Shown: positions 42,944 through 51,450, counted from the stretch's first letter. The stretch: 64,000 nucleotides of DNA from Hymenobacter mellowenesis (GCF_030581005.1 NZ_JAUQSX010000004.1:420942-484941); one strand, 5' to 3'. Notes: a model not told the origin generated them from the letters alone. Numbers and translations are program-made.

Positions 42944-44746
42944 ATGTCTCTCTTCCGCTTTTTAGTTCTGCTCTTTGTGCTGGGGCCGCTGCTGGGCAGG
43001 GGCCAGAATCCCATTGCGCCGCGCCCCGGTGCCCCCAAGGCGCCCGCGGCTGCTACACCGCGTCCGGCCAGGGGCGCCCCCGCCGCTAAAGGCGAGCCCA
43101 TCAAGCTGTTAACTTCCGGCCAGCTCCTGGCGGGTGTTTTCAATAACTTAAGAATCCGGAAGCTGCTTGGCAACGTCAGCTTCCAGCAGGGCGACGTGTT
43201 TCTGTACTGCGATTCGGCCTACCAATACATTGATAACAGCCAGGTAGAAGCCTTTAGCAATGTTCGCATCGTGCAGAGCGACACGATGACCATCACCGGC
43301 GACCACGGTTTCTACGATGGCACCAAGCGCACGGCCCGCATGACCGGCAACGTGGTGATGCGCGACACCCGCATGACCCTCACGGCCCCGTCGTTGGAGT
43401 ACGACATGAACCGGAAAACGGCCTACTACACCGAAACCGGCCATCTCACCGACCCGCAAAACACGCTCGACAGCCAGCAGGGCTTCTACGACCGCAACTC
43501 CAAAGTCTTCGTTTTCATCCGCAACGTGCACCTGGTTACGCCCGATTCGGAGCTGAACAACGACACGCTGCACTACAACACCGTCAGCAAGATAGCCACC
43601 GTGTATGGGCCCACGCGCATCAAGGGCAAACAGGGGAATCTGTATGCCGAGGGCGGCACGTACAACACCATCACCCGGCAGTCGGACTTCAAGAAAAACG
43701 CGAAAATCGACACGCCCAACTACCTGCTGAGCGGCGACCGGCTGGTGTACAACGAAACCACGCTCTACGGAGTGGCCGACGGGCACGTGTCGCTCACCTC
43801 TAAAAAGGACAACCTCGTACTGCACGGCGACCACGGCAAGTACTGGCGTGGCCTGGGTCGAACCAAGCTGTTTGGCGGCCGACCAGTGGTGCGTAACATT
43901 GGCAGTCAGAAAGATACGCTCTACATGGCCGCCGACACGCTCATCAGCGTGGAGGCCCGGCCCGGCCAAACCACCACCCGCACCGTGCTCTACGCCTTTC
44001 CGAAGGTGCAGATTTTCCGGGGCAACCTGCAGGGCATCTGCGATTCGCTGACCTACGACCGGCAGGACAGCATCATCTACCTCAACCAGGACCCCGTGCT
44101 GTGGCAGGCCAAAAACCAGCTCACGGCCGACTCCATGGAAATCCGCTCGAAGCGCGGCAAGGTGGACGAGATGCGCCTCTACGCCAACGCCTTCGCCGTG
44201 AGCCAGGACACGCTCCTGAACTTCAACCAGACCAAGGGGCGCAACATGATTTCGTATTTCCGCGACAACAAAATCCGGCGCGTGGATGTGCTGGGCAACG
44301 CGGAAAGCATCTTCTACGCCCTCGACGGCGACACGGCTACCACCGGCATGAACCGGGTGCTCTCGGCCAACATGCGACTGCTGTTTCTGGAAAGCAAGCT
44401 CAATAAAATATCGGTGCTCTCGAATCCGGAGGCCAAATTCATCCCGCCCCACGAGCTCAAACCCGACGACGAGCGGCTGAAAAACTTCCGCTGGCGCGCC
44501 AAGGAACGGCCCACCCGCCGGCAGGTGTTAGGCAAGCAGTTCGATGACCGGCCTAAAAAGCGGAAGGCCGTGAAGAAGAAGACCAAAACCGTTCCCAGGA
44601 AAGCCACCAAGGCCAAACCCACCCCGAAAAAGTCGTCGGCCAAGCCAACCAAGCCGAGCCCCAAAGCGGCGGCACCTGCCACCGGGCCCGCCGCCAGCGT
44701 GTTGGCCCCCAAAGCAGCCACAAAAGCCCCGGCTGCGCGGCGCTAA
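42944..44746 (+). CDS. OstA/LptA-like periplasmic protein
   Basis: I start at the ATG at 42944 (600 residues), giving signal peptide SLFRFLVLLFVLGPLLGRG, because the promoter element lies just before it. The body is a long run of OstA-like beta-strand repeats (DVFLYCDSAYQYIDNSQVEA, DTMTITGDHGFYDGTKRTAR), as in LptA and LptD N-terminal domains. It is about three times LptA length. It probably binds or carries lipopolysaccharide across the periplasm. The tail from about residue 525 is Lys/Pro/Ala-rich and probably disordered. It precedes bamD in the same orientation. Confidence 0.85.
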   Translation: MSLFRFLVLLFVLGPLLGRGQNPIAPRPGAPKAPAAATPRPARGAPAAKGEPIKLLTSGQLLAGVFNNLRIRKLLGNVSFQQGDVFLYCDSAYQYIDNSQVEAFSNVRIVQSDTMTITGDHGFYDGTKRTARMTGNVVMRDTRMTLTAPSLEYDMNRKTAYYTETGHLTDPQNTLDSQQGFYDRNSKVFVFIRNVHLVTPDSELNNDTLHYNTVSKIATVYGPTRIKGKQGNLYAEGGTYNTITRQSDFKKNAKIDTPNYLLSGDRLVYNETTLYGVADGHVSLTSKKDNLVLHGDHGKYWRGLGRTKLFGGRPVVRNIGSQKDTLYMAADTLISVEARPGQTTTRTVLYAFPKVQIFRGNLQGICDSLTYDRQDSIIYLNQDPVLWQAKNQLTADSMEIRSKRGKVDEMRLYANAFAVSQDTLLNFNQTKGRNMISYFRDNKIRRVDVLGNAESIFYALDGDTATTGMNRVLSANMRLLFLESKLNKISVLSNPEAKFIPPHELKPDDERLKNFRWRAKERPTRRQVLGKQFDDRPKKRKAVKKKTKTVPRKATKAKPTPKKSSAKPTKPSPKAAAPATGPAASVLAPKAATKAPAARR

Positions 44747-44810
44747 CTGCAACCTTTCGCTGCCGCCACGCACTCTATTGGCCGGTGGCCCGGCCGGATT
44801 CGGCGCCGCG

Positions 44811-44842
44811 TTTGCCTTCGCCGGCTCAAATCGTTACCTTTG
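44811..44842 (+). promoter_or_regulatory. complete Bacteroidota promoter before bamD
   Basis: TTTG at 44811-44814, a 20-nt spacer, and TACCTTTG at 44835-44842 match the known TTTG-N19-21-TAnnTTTG consensus exactly. The -7 element ends 8 nt before the bamD ATG. Confidence 0.8.
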
Positions 44843-44850
44843 CACCCCTT

Positions 44851-45681
44851 ATGCCGATTTCCCGCCTCACGGTTCTCTTTCTGCTGGTTAGCACGCTCTT
44901 GCTGGGCTCCTGTGCCAGCGGCTACCAAAAGCTGCTGAAAAGCACCGACGTCAATAAAAAGTACGAGGCTGCGGTGCAGTACTACGACAAAGGCGACTAT
45001 TTCCGGGCCGGCACGCTGCTCGAAGACCTGATTCCGCTGCTCAAGGGCCGCCCCGAGGCCGAGAAGGCCCAGTTCTACTTCGCCAACACCAACTACAAGC
45101 AGCGCAACTACGTGCTGAGCGCATTCTATTTCAAGCAGTTCATTGATACGTATCCGAACTCGGACTACACCGAGGAGGCCACGTTCCTGAACGCCAAGTC
45201 GCTGTTTCTGGACTCGCCGGGCTACGAGCTCGACCAGACCAACACGGTGTCGGCCCTCGAATCCATCCAGGATTTCCTGAACCGCTACCCCGAGAGCAAG
45301 TTCAAGGCCGAAACCGATAACATGGCCCAGGAGCTGCAGAAGAAGCTGGAAAACAAGGCTTTCGAAAGTGCCCGCCTCTACTATCAGCTCCGCTACAACC
45401 AAGCCGCCGTGGTGGCCCTCACCAATTTCCAGCTGCAATACCCTGCCTCGGCTTATGCCGAGCAGGCGGCGCTGCTGCGCCTGAGCGCCCAATACGCCTG
45501 GGCCAAGGAAAGTGTCGAGTCGAAGCAGCGCGAGCGTTATCTCGAAGCGGTGAGCTTCTACCAGCAGTTCATCGACGCCTATCCCAAAAGCAAAAGCCTG
45601 AAGGCTGCGCAGGACATGTACGATTTCAGCCAGGCCGAAATAGTGCGGCTGAAATCCGTGCCCACCGCCGCCGCCAACTAA
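44851..45681 (+). CDS. bamD: outer membrane assembly lipoprotein BamD
   Basis: The 276-residue protein has a lipoprotein signal MPISRLTVLFLLVSTLLLGS followed by Cys21, the lipidation site. TPR-type repeats follow: YDKGDYFRAGTLLEDLIPLL, NYVLSAFYFKQFIDTYPNSD, and ESIQDFLNRYPESKF. This is the BamD/ComL layout; it sits in the outer membrane's inner leaflet and works with BamA to insert beta-barrels. I start at the ATG at 44851 because the promoter ends at 44842. rpoZ, coaC, coaB, DUF4835 and recN follow on the same strand. Confidence 0.92.
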   Translation: MPISRLTVLFLLVSTLLLGSCASGYQKLLKSTDVNKKYEAAVQYYDKGDYFRAGTLLEDLIPLLKGRPEAEKAQFYFANTNYKQRNYVLSAFYFKQFIDTYPNSDYTEEATFLNAKSLFLDSPGYELDQTNTVSALESIQDFLNRYPESKFKAETDNMAQELQKKLENKAFESARLYYQLRYNQAAVVALTNFQLQYPASAYAEQAALLRLSAQYAWAKESVESKQRERYLEAVSFYQQFIDAYPKSKSLKAAQDMYDFSQAEIVRLKSVPTAAAN

Positions 45682-45683
45682 TC

Positions 45684-45775
45684 TTTAGTTGTTAATTGCT
45701 CGTTGTTTAGTTGTCAGATTCAGTTCTGACGCTGTACCGGGCCTGACAGCTGACAACCAATAACTAATAACTAAA
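45684..45775. repeat. AT-rich inverted repeat between bamD and rpoZ
   Basis: TTTAGTTGTTAATTG near 45684 and CAATAACTAATAACTAAA at the right end, with TTGTCAG/CTGACAA further in, form an imperfect AT-rich palindrome. It contrasts with the GC-rich genes around it. Confidence 0.6.
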
Positions 45776-45783
45776 CCGTGCCC

Positions 45784-46131
45784 ATGAAACCTAATCCCAA
45801 CGCCGTATCGAGCTCCATCGTAACGCGCAACATCGCCGACATCACCGGCGACAACGGCAACGTGTACGAGGCCATCGCCGTGATTTCCAAGCGCGCCAAC
45901 CAGTTGTCGGTGAAGCTGAAAGAGGAGCTGAACGACCGCCTGGCCGAGTTTGCCTCCACGGTTGACAACCTGGAAGAAGTGTTTGAAAACCGCGAGCAAA
46001 TAGAGGTTTCCAAGCAGTACGAGCGCATGCCCAAGCCCACCAGCCTCGCCATCGAGGAATTCCTGCAGGGCAAGGTCTACTACAGCACTCCCGAGCCGGA
46101 AGAAATTCCGGTGCCCCGCGAGCTGTTCTAA
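45784..46131 (+). CDS. rpoZ: RNA polymerase omega subunit
   Basis: The 115-residue protein (ATG at 45784) matches the Bacteroidota RpoZ type. SSSIVTRNIADITGDNGNVY and EAIAVISKRANQLSVKLKEE are the conserved RpoZ core (the R-A-x-Q helix), followed by NREQIEVSKQYERMPKPTSL and an acidic tail. Omega helps fold beta-prime and assemble the polymerase. It lies between bamD and coaC, the usual place in this phylum. A family A repeat separates it from coaC. Confidence 0.92.
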   Translation: MKPNPNAVSSSIVTRNIADITGDNGNVYEAIAVISKRANQLSVKLKEELNDRLAEFASTVDNLEEVFENREQIEVSKQYERMPKPTSLAIEEFLQGKVYYSTPEPEEIPVPRELF

Positions 46132-46148
46132 GCTTTCTTTTTTTGCCG

Positions 46149-46252
46149 AAAAGAACGTCATGCTGAGCGCAGCCGAAGCATCTCGCGTGCAGAAGTAATT
46201 ATTTACTCTTGCACGCGAGATGCTTCGGCTGCGCTCAGCATGACGTTCTTTT
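46149..46252. repeat. REP-doublet-like inverted repeat (family A), longest arms
   Basis: Perfect 43-bp arms (46149-46191, 46210-46252) start AAAAGAACGTCATGCTGAGC and end CTCGCGTGCA, around an 18-nt centre. It is the longest perfect copy and lies between rpoZ and coaC. Confidence 0.92.
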
Positions 46253-46274
46253 GTTGAAAGCAAATTCACTTGTC

Positions 46275-46865
46275 ATGCCCGCTGACTCCACTCCACCACC
46301 AACCAATCTGCACGGCCGCCGCATTTTGCTGGGCGTGAGCGGGAGCATTGCGGCCTACAAAACCGCGCCGCTCACCCGCCTGCTGGTGAAGGCCGGCGCT
46401 GAGGTGCAGGTCATCCTCACTGAAGCGGCCACGGCTTTTGTCACGCCGCTCACGCTGGGCACCCTTTCCAAAAAGCCCGTATTGACGGGCTTTTTGCGCG
46501 ATGCTGCCGCCGGCGAATGGCACAACCACGTGGAGCTGGGCCTCTGGGCTGATGCGCTGCTCATTGCGCCCGCCAGCGCCAATACCGTCGGCCAGCTGGC
46601 CAATGGGCTGTGCCCAAATTTGTTGTGCGCGGTGTACCTATCGGCGCGCTGCCCGGTGTTTCTGGCGCCAGCCATGGACCTGGACATGTACGCCCACCCG
46701 GCCGTGACGCAGAATCTGGCGCGGCTGCGTTCCTTCGGCAACCACGTCTTTGAATCGCCCAGCGGTGAGCTGGCCAGCGGCCTTAGCGGTGCCGGTCGTA
46801 TGCTGGAGCCGGAGGATATCGTGGCCGAATTGGAGCGGTACTTCGGTAACATGGCGGCGAAATGA
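46275..46865 (+). CDS. coaC: phosphopantothenoylcysteine decarboxylase (separate CoaC)
   Basis: The 196-residue flavoprotein decarboxylates 4'-phosphopantothenoylcysteine in CoA synthesis. LLGVSGSIAAYKTAPLTRLL is the FMN-binding start, WHNHVELG carries the catalytic His, PASANTVGQLANGLCPNLL and LAPAMDLDMYAHPA are family motifs, and GELASGLSGAGRMLEPEDIV ends the domain. In most bacteria this is the N-terminal half of a fused CoaBC (Dfp). Here a stop codon ends it at the domain boundary and a degenerate family A repeat separates it from coaB. I start at the ATG at 46275. Confidence 0.93.
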   Translation: MPADSTPPPTNLHGRRILLGVSGSIAAYKTAPLTRLLVKAGAEVQVILTEAATAFVTPLTLGTLSKKPVLTGFLRDAAAGEWHNHVELGLWADALLIAPASANTVGQLANGLCPNLLCAVYLSARCPVFLAPAMDLDMYAHPAVTQNLARLRSFGNHVFESPSGELASGLSGAGRMLEPEDIVAELERYFGNMAAK

Positions 46866-46972
46866 GCGTCAGGCTGAGTGTCGCCGAAGCCTATCACGTG
46901 TAGCAGCAATTCAATCGTCGAAAAAGGAATTAGTGGCGGTATGCAGGATGCTTGACTACGCTCAGCATGCCG
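46866..46972. repeat. decayed family A repeat between coaC and coaB
   Basis: GCGTCAGGCTGAGTGTCGCC on the left and CTACGCTCAGCATGCCG on the right are recognisable, but the arms no longer match. It begins right after the coaC stop codon. It is the most diverged copy in the window. Confidence 0.65.
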
Positions 46973-47006
46973 TTCTTTGGGTTCGCATTCTCCTCTCAAA
47001 TACCTC

Positions 47007-47657
47007 ATGCGCGTCCTCCTCACCGCCGGTCCCACCTACGAACCGCTCGACCCCGTTCGCTTTCTTGGCAACCGCTCGACGGGCAAAATGGGCTACGCGC
47101 TGGCCGAAGCCTTCGCGACCGAAGGCGCGGAAGTAACCTTGGTGAGCGGCCCCAGTCAGCTGCCCAACCCGGCCAACCCGTTGATTCGGACGGTGCGGGT
47201 AGAAACGGCGGCGGAGATGTTCGCAGCGGCTTCGGCAGTAGCTGGGGAGGCCGATGTGTGGGTGTTTGCGGCGGCGGTGGCCGACTACCGGCCCGCCCAG
47301 ATAGCCACGGAAAAGATTAAAAAATCGGGCGAAACGCTGACGCTGGAGCTGGTTAAGAACGTCGACGTTGCCGCCACGCTCGGCCAGCAGAAGCGGGCTG
47401 AACAATTTGCCGTGGGTTTTGCGTTGGAGACTACGAACGAGCTGGCCCACGCCCAGGACAAGCTGCACCGGAAAAACTTCGACCTCATCGTGCTGAATTC
47501 CCTGCGCGATGCGGGCGCGGGCTTCGGCCACGATACCAACAAGGTGACGGTGCTGGATGCCGCCGGCCAAATCGTTAATTTTGAATTGCAGTCCAAGGCC
47601 GATGTGGCCCGCGGACTGGTAAGCCTGATTCTGGCCCGCCGGGCCGTAAATTATTGA
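47007..47657 (+). CDS. coaB: phosphopantothenate-cysteine ligase (separate CoaB)
   Basis: The 216-residue enzyme couples 4'-phosphopantothenate to cysteine using CTP or ATP. RVLLTAGPTYEPLDPVRFLG and NRSTGKMGYALAEAF are the nucleotide-binding start; VFAAAVADYRPAQIATEKIK carries the conserved Asn/Lys region, and GFALETTNELAHAQDKL the dimer segment. It is normally the C-terminal half of CoaBC; here it has its own ATG at 47007. Its TGA overlaps the next ATG by one base (TGATG), so the downstream DUF4835 gene is translationally coupled. Confidence 0.93.
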   Translation: MRVLLTAGPTYEPLDPVRFLGNRSTGKMGYALAEAFATEGAEVTLVSGPSQLPNPANPLIRTVRVETAAEMFAAASAVAGEADVWVFAAAVADYRPAQIATEKIKKSGETLTLELVKNVDVAATLGQQKRAEQFAVGFALETTNELAHAQDKLHRKNFDLIVLNSLRDAGAGFGHDTNKVTVLDAAGQIVNFELQSKADVARGLVSLILARRAVNY

Positions 47658-48586
47658 TGCTCATGTTGCGAAAATTTCGTTCGGCCTTGTCCTTGCTTGC
47701 GCTGCTTCTGCTGGCCGGCCCCGCTGCCCGTGCCCAGGAACTGCAGGCCGACGTACAGGTAACGACCCAAAACGTTACCATCACCGACCCTACGCTGGTG
47801 ACGCAGATGCAGAACGAGATTCGGAACCTGCTCAACACCCAGGCCTGGACCTCGCAAACCTATCGGCCCGACGAGCGCATCAAGGTGCGCATGTTCATCG
47901 GCATCACGGCCATTCCGCAAAACGGCACTTACAACGCCACCATGCGCCTGATTTCGACGCGCCCGGTGTATGGCACCGGCTACGAAACCAACGTCATCAG
48001 CCTCACCGACCGCAACTTCAACTTCAACTATTCGCCCCAGAACCCCATTGCTTTCTCGCAAAATAGCTTCACGTCGAATCTGGCGTCGCTAGTGGGGTAC
48101 TATGCTTATCTGGTGATTGGTATTGACCGCGATACCTTTGGGCGACTCGGCGGCACGCCTTACTACGAGCTGGCGCGCAACGTCGTCAACTACTCGGCCA
48201 ACCAAACCATTACCAACGAAGTGGACGAGGGCTGGCGCGGCACGGGCTCACGTGAACGCCATTTCCTGCTCGACAACCTGACCGACCCGCAGCTCGAAGC
48301 CTTCCGCACCGGCCTCTACAACTACTACCGGCTGGGCCTGGACGTGTTCATTGAGAAGCCCGACGAAGCCCGCGCCTCGGTAATGACGGCCCTCACGGGC
48401 ATCCAGAAAGCGGTGGTGACGCGTCCTGGCGCGCTGCTTACCCGAGCATTTTTCGACGCCAAAGCCGACGAAATTGCCAACATCTTCCGCACCAGCTCCG
48501 ACCAGACTCAGAAGCAGCAGCTCGTGACCATGCTGACGGAAGTGGACCCCGGCAATTCGGCGAAATATCAAACGGTACTTAAGTAA
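47657..48586 (+). CDS. DUF4835 family protein
   Basis: The 309-residue protein has a signal peptide (FRSALSLLALLLLAGPAARA) and the DUF4835 pattern: LQADVQVTTQNVTITDPTLV, NEIRNLLNTQAWTSQTYRPD and LASLVGYYAYLVIGIDRDTF. This family is conserved across Bacteroidota next to coaBC and recN; it has been linked to gliding or type IX secretion in some members, a point I cannot confirm here. It is periplasmic or at the outer membrane. The start overlaps the coaB stop (TGATG). Confidence 0.85.
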   Translation: MLMLRKFRSALSLLALLLLAGPAARAQELQADVQVTTQNVTITDPTLVTQMQNEIRNLLNTQAWTSQTYRPDERIKVRMFIGITAIPQNGTYNATMRLISTRPVYGTGYETNVISLTDRNFNFNYSPQNPIAFSQNSFTSNLASLVGYYAYLVIGIDRDTFGRLGGTPYYELARNVVNYSANQTITNEVDEGWRGTGSRERHFLLDNLTDPQLEAFRTGLYNYYRLGLDVFIEKPDEARASVMTALTGIQKAVVTRPGALLTRAFFDAKADEIANIFRTSSDQTQKQQLVTMLTEVDPGNSAKYQTVLK

Positions 48587-48590
48587 ATGA

Positions 48591-48656
48591 TGAATTATAA
48601 ATTATGAATTCTAAGTTGTCGTTCAGACGCTTTCTCAATTCATAATTTATAATTCA
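48591..48656. repeat. AT-rich inverted repeat before recN
   Basis: Perfect 20-bp arms (48591-48610, 48637-48656) of TGAATTATAAATTATGAATT, followed by a further AT-rich run up to the recN ATG. It is very AT-rich against GC-rich neighbours and may hold the recN promoter or a terminator. Confidence 0.75.
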
Positions 48657-48675
48657 AAATCCATAATTAATTATA

Positions 48676-50346
48676 ATGTTAGTCGATTTACGGATTAAGA
48701 ATTACGCGCTGATTGAGCAGTTGGAGCTGCGCCCGTCGCCGCTACTGAACATTATTACGGGCGAAACCGGGGCCGGCAAATCCATTATGCTGGGCGCCAT
48801 TGGCCTGCTGCTAGGCAATCGGGCTGACTCGCGCATGCTGTTCGATACCGAGCGCAAATGCGTGATTGAGGGCCAGTTCGATATTGCCAACTACCAGTTG
48901 CAGGACATCTTTGATTCGGAAGATTTGGACTACGACGCGCACTGCATCCTGCGGCGCGAAATCAGCCCGAACGGCAAGTCGCGCGCTTTCGTGAACGACA
49001 CGCCCGTGACGCTGGAGGCCCTGCGCAAAATCGGCGCCAACCTGATGGACATTCACTCGCAGCACGACACGCTGCTGCTGGGCGACGGCGTTTTTCAGCT
49101 CAATCTGCTCGATTTGTACGCCGGGCTGGTGCCGCAGCGCACCATGTACAGCAGTGCTTTCCGGCAGTATCGCAAGCTGGAAGTGGATTTGCAAGCCCTG
49201 GAAGGCCAAGCCGCGCAGGCCAGCAAGGAACTGGATTACAATAGCTTTCTGCTGAATGAGCTGGAAGAAGCCCGCCTCGATACCGAAGACCAGGACGCCT
49301 TGGAGCAGGAGGTGAAGCAGCTGGAGCACGCCGAGGAAATCAAGTACAAGCTCAGCCAGGCCCTGCACGGCCTGCGCGACAGCGAAACCTGCGCCACCGG
49401 CACCATGAAAGAGGCGTCGGTGTTGCTGGGCCAGGTAGCCAACTATGCCGACAATTTTAAGGAGCTGCGCGAGCGCCTCGAAAGCTGCCTGATTGAGTTG
49501 CACGACATTGCCGATGAAGTAGAAGTGGCCGAGCGCCGCACCGAGGGCGACCCCGCCCGCGCCGAGGAGTTGCAGGACCGCCTCAATGTGCTCTACACCC
49601 TGCAGCGCAAGCACCAGGCCCGCGACCTGCCTGCCCTAATTGCCGTGCGCGACACGCTGCGCCAGAAAGTGAGCTCGGTGTTGAACCTGGACAAGGAAAT
49701 CAACCGCTTGCGTAAGGACTCGGATGCCGCCCTGGCGGCCGTCACCAAGCAGGCCGCCAAGCTCTCGGAAAGCCGCCGTAAGTCGTTCCCGAACTTTGAG
49801 AAGCAGCTGGGCGCGCTGCTAGCCGACCTGGGTATGCCGCACGCGCGCATTGTGGTGCAGCACAGTACCGGTGCGCCCGCCGCCAGCGGCACCGACGTGG
49901 TGAACATCCTCTTTACCGCCAACAAAGGGGCTCAGCCCCAAACGCTAAGCAAGGCCGCCTCGGGCGGCGAGTTTTCGCGCCTGATGCTGTGCATCAAGTA
50001 CATGCTGGCCGATAAGACGGCGTTGCCGACGATAGTTTTCGACGAAATCGACACGGGCATCAGCGGGGAAATTGCCGTGAAGGTGGGCCGTATGATGCAA
50101 CAGATGGCGCAGAAGCATCAGCTGGTGGCCATTTCGCACCTGCCCCAAATGGCCGCGGCCGGCGACGTGCACTACTTCGTGTACAAAGAAGACCGCGCCG
50201 ACCGCACCGTTAGTCGTATCCGTGAGCTGAACCAGGAAGACCGTATTAAGGAAATCGCGCACATGATTGCGGGCGCCAAGCCTAGCGAAAACGCATTCCA
50301 GAGCGCCCGCGAGCTGCTGGCGCTGCGCGGCGAGGTGGCGGCGTAA
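48676..50346 (+). CDS. recN: DNA repair protein RecN
   Basis: The 556-residue SMC-like ATPase acts in double-strand break repair. The Walker A motif is GETGAGKSIMLGAIGLL near residue 35. Long coiled-coil arms (about 150-370) flank the hinge, and the C-terminal lobe has the signature SKAASGGEFSRLMLCIKYML and Walker B LPTIVFDEIDTGISGEIAVK. LVAISHLPQMAAAGDVHYFV is the D-loop/switch region. It is cytoplasmic and forms DNA-tethering complexes. It closes the bamD-rpoZ-coaC-coaB-DUF4835-recN order and is followed by a family B repeat. Confidence 0.95.
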   Translation: MLVDLRIKNYALIEQLELRPSPLLNIITGETGAGKSIMLGAIGLLLGNRADSRMLFDTERKCVIEGQFDIANYQLQDIFDSEDLDYDAHCILRREISPNGKSRAFVNDTPVTLEALRKIGANLMDIHSQHDTLLLGDGVFQLNLLDLYAGLVPQRTMYSSAFRQYRKLEVDLQALEGQAAQASKELDYNSFLLNELEEARLDTEDQDALEQEVKQLEHAEEIKYKLSQALHGLRDSETCATGTMKEASVLLGQVANYADNFKELRERLESCLIELHDIADEVEVAERRTEGDPARAEELQDRLNVLYTLQRKHQARDLPALIAVRDTLRQKVSSVLNLDKEINRLRKDSDAALAAVTKQAAKLSESRRKSFPNFEKQLGALLADLGMPHARIVVQHSTGAPAASGTDVVNILFTANKGAQPQTLSKAASGGEFSRLMLCIKYMLADKTALPTIVFDEIDTGISGEIAVKVGRMMQQMAQKHQLVAISHLPQMAAAGDVHYFVYKEDRADRTVSRIRELNQEDRIKEIAHMIAGAKPSENAFQSARELLALRGEVAA

Positions 50347-50350
50347 CGTC

Positions 50351-50529
50351 CGTCATTGCGAGCGGAGCGAAGCAATCCGTACTGTTGTCGGCGACCAGCC
50401 TAATATTGTGACAAGCCCAACTGCTAACTTGCCGCCGCAAACCCAACGGTTGGGTTTGTCGCATCTGAGAGCTTGTCGCTGAGAGAGGATGGATTGCCGC
50501 GTTACGCTGCGCTCCACTCGCAATGACAG
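50351..50529. repeat. family B inverted repeat, diverged, with inner palindrome
   Basis: The left end CGTCATTGCGAGCGGAGCGA ending GCAATCC (50351-50379) and right end GGATTGCCGCG...CTCGCAATGAC (about 50500-50528) are the family B termini. Inside lies AAACCCAACGGTTGGGTTT (50440-50458), a separate perfect hairpin. The right half CGCTGAGAGAGGA-GGATTGCCGCG matches the copy at 27157-27196. Confidence 0.75.
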
Positions 50530-50566
50530 GCGGCCTAATCCTTACATAACTCCACCAAATCACCCC

Positions 50567-51397
50567 ATGCCTAACAACCTCCTCGCCGGCAAAGTCGGCA
50601 TCATTTCCGGCGCGCTCAACGACCAATCCATTGCCTGGAAAGTGGCCCAACGCGCCCACGCCGAAGGGGCGCGATTCGTGCTCACCAACGCGCCGCTGGC
50701 TATGCGCATGGGTGAAATCAATAAGCTGAGCGAGGAGTGCAACGCGCCGATTATTCCGGCCGATGCCACTTCGACGGAAGAGCTGGAGGCGCTGTTTTCG
50801 GGCGCGCAGGAAAAGCTGGGCGGCAAGATTGACTTCGTGCTGCACAGCATTGGCATGAGCGCCAACATCCGCAAAAAGAAGCACTACGGCGAGCTAGACT
50901 ATAAATTCTTCCAGCAGACCATCGACGTATCGGCCATGTCGCTGCACAAGATGCTGGCCGTGGCCGAGAAGCAGGACGCCTTCAACGAGTGGGGCAGCGT
51001 GGTGGCTTTGAGCTACATCGCGGCCCAACGCGCTTTCCTCGACTACACCGACATGACGCAGGCCAAGGCCATGCTTGAAAGCATTGCCCGCAGCTACGGC
51101 CAGCGCCTGGGCAAGCTCAAGAAAGTGCGCGTGAATACGGTGTCGCAGTCGCCCACCAAAACCACGGCCGGCACCGGCATCACGGGTTTTGACGCGTTCT
51201 ATAACTTCGCCGACATGATGTCGCCGCTGGGCAACGCCCCGGCCGAAGCCTGCGCCGACTACTGCATCTCGCTCTTCTCGGACCTGACGCGCTACGTGAC
51301 CATGCAAAACCTGATGCACGACGGCGGCTTCAGCACCACCGGCATCTCGGCCGAGATTGTGGACGTGCTGACGAAGGTTTCCGGTATGCAGGAGTAG
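50567..51397 (+). CDS. fabI: enoyl-ACP reductase
   Basis: The 276-residue NADH-dependent enzyme reduces trans-2-enoyl-ACP in fatty acid elongation. GKVGIISGALNDQSIAWKVA is the FabI-type cofactor loop (SxxSI-like), FVLHSIGMS is conserved, and the catalytic Tyr and Lys are in ALSYIAAQRAFLDYTDMTQA followed by K. TTAGTGITGF lies in the substrate loop. It is cytoplasmic and the target of triclosan in related enzymes. I start at the ATG at 50567; sequence upstream belongs to the family B repeat. A terminator follows. Confidence 0.94.
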   Translation: MPNNLLAGKVGIISGALNDQSIAWKVAQRAHAEGARFVLTNAPLAMRMGEINKLSEECNAPIIPADATSTEELEALFSGAQEKLGGKIDFVLHSIGMSANIRKKKHYGELDYKFFQQTIDVSAMSLHKMLAVAEKQDAFNEWGSVVALSYIAAQRAFLDYTDMTQAKAMLESIARSYGQRLGKLKKVRVNTVSQSPTKTTAGTGITGFDAFYNFADMMSPLGNAPAEACADYCISLFSDLTRYVTMQNLMHDGGFSTTGISAEIVDVLTKVSGMQE

Positions 51398-51420
51398 TTT
51401 CGATTTTTAAAAAGAAGAAA

Positions 51421-51450
51421 AAGCCTGGCCGGTTGGTCGGGCTTTTTTTA
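51421..51450 (+). terminator. rho-independent terminator after fabI
   Basis: AAGCCTGGCC and GGTCGGGCTT form a 10-bp stem with two G-U pairs on a GGTT loop, followed by a T-run. It lies about 25 nt after the stop and also sits beside the convergent membrane protein gene. Confidence 0.75.

Noticed and set aside
43148..44452. A 434-codon minus-strand frame opposite the OstA-like gene
   Set aside because: Composition is that of a reverse-complement shadow; no domain recognised.
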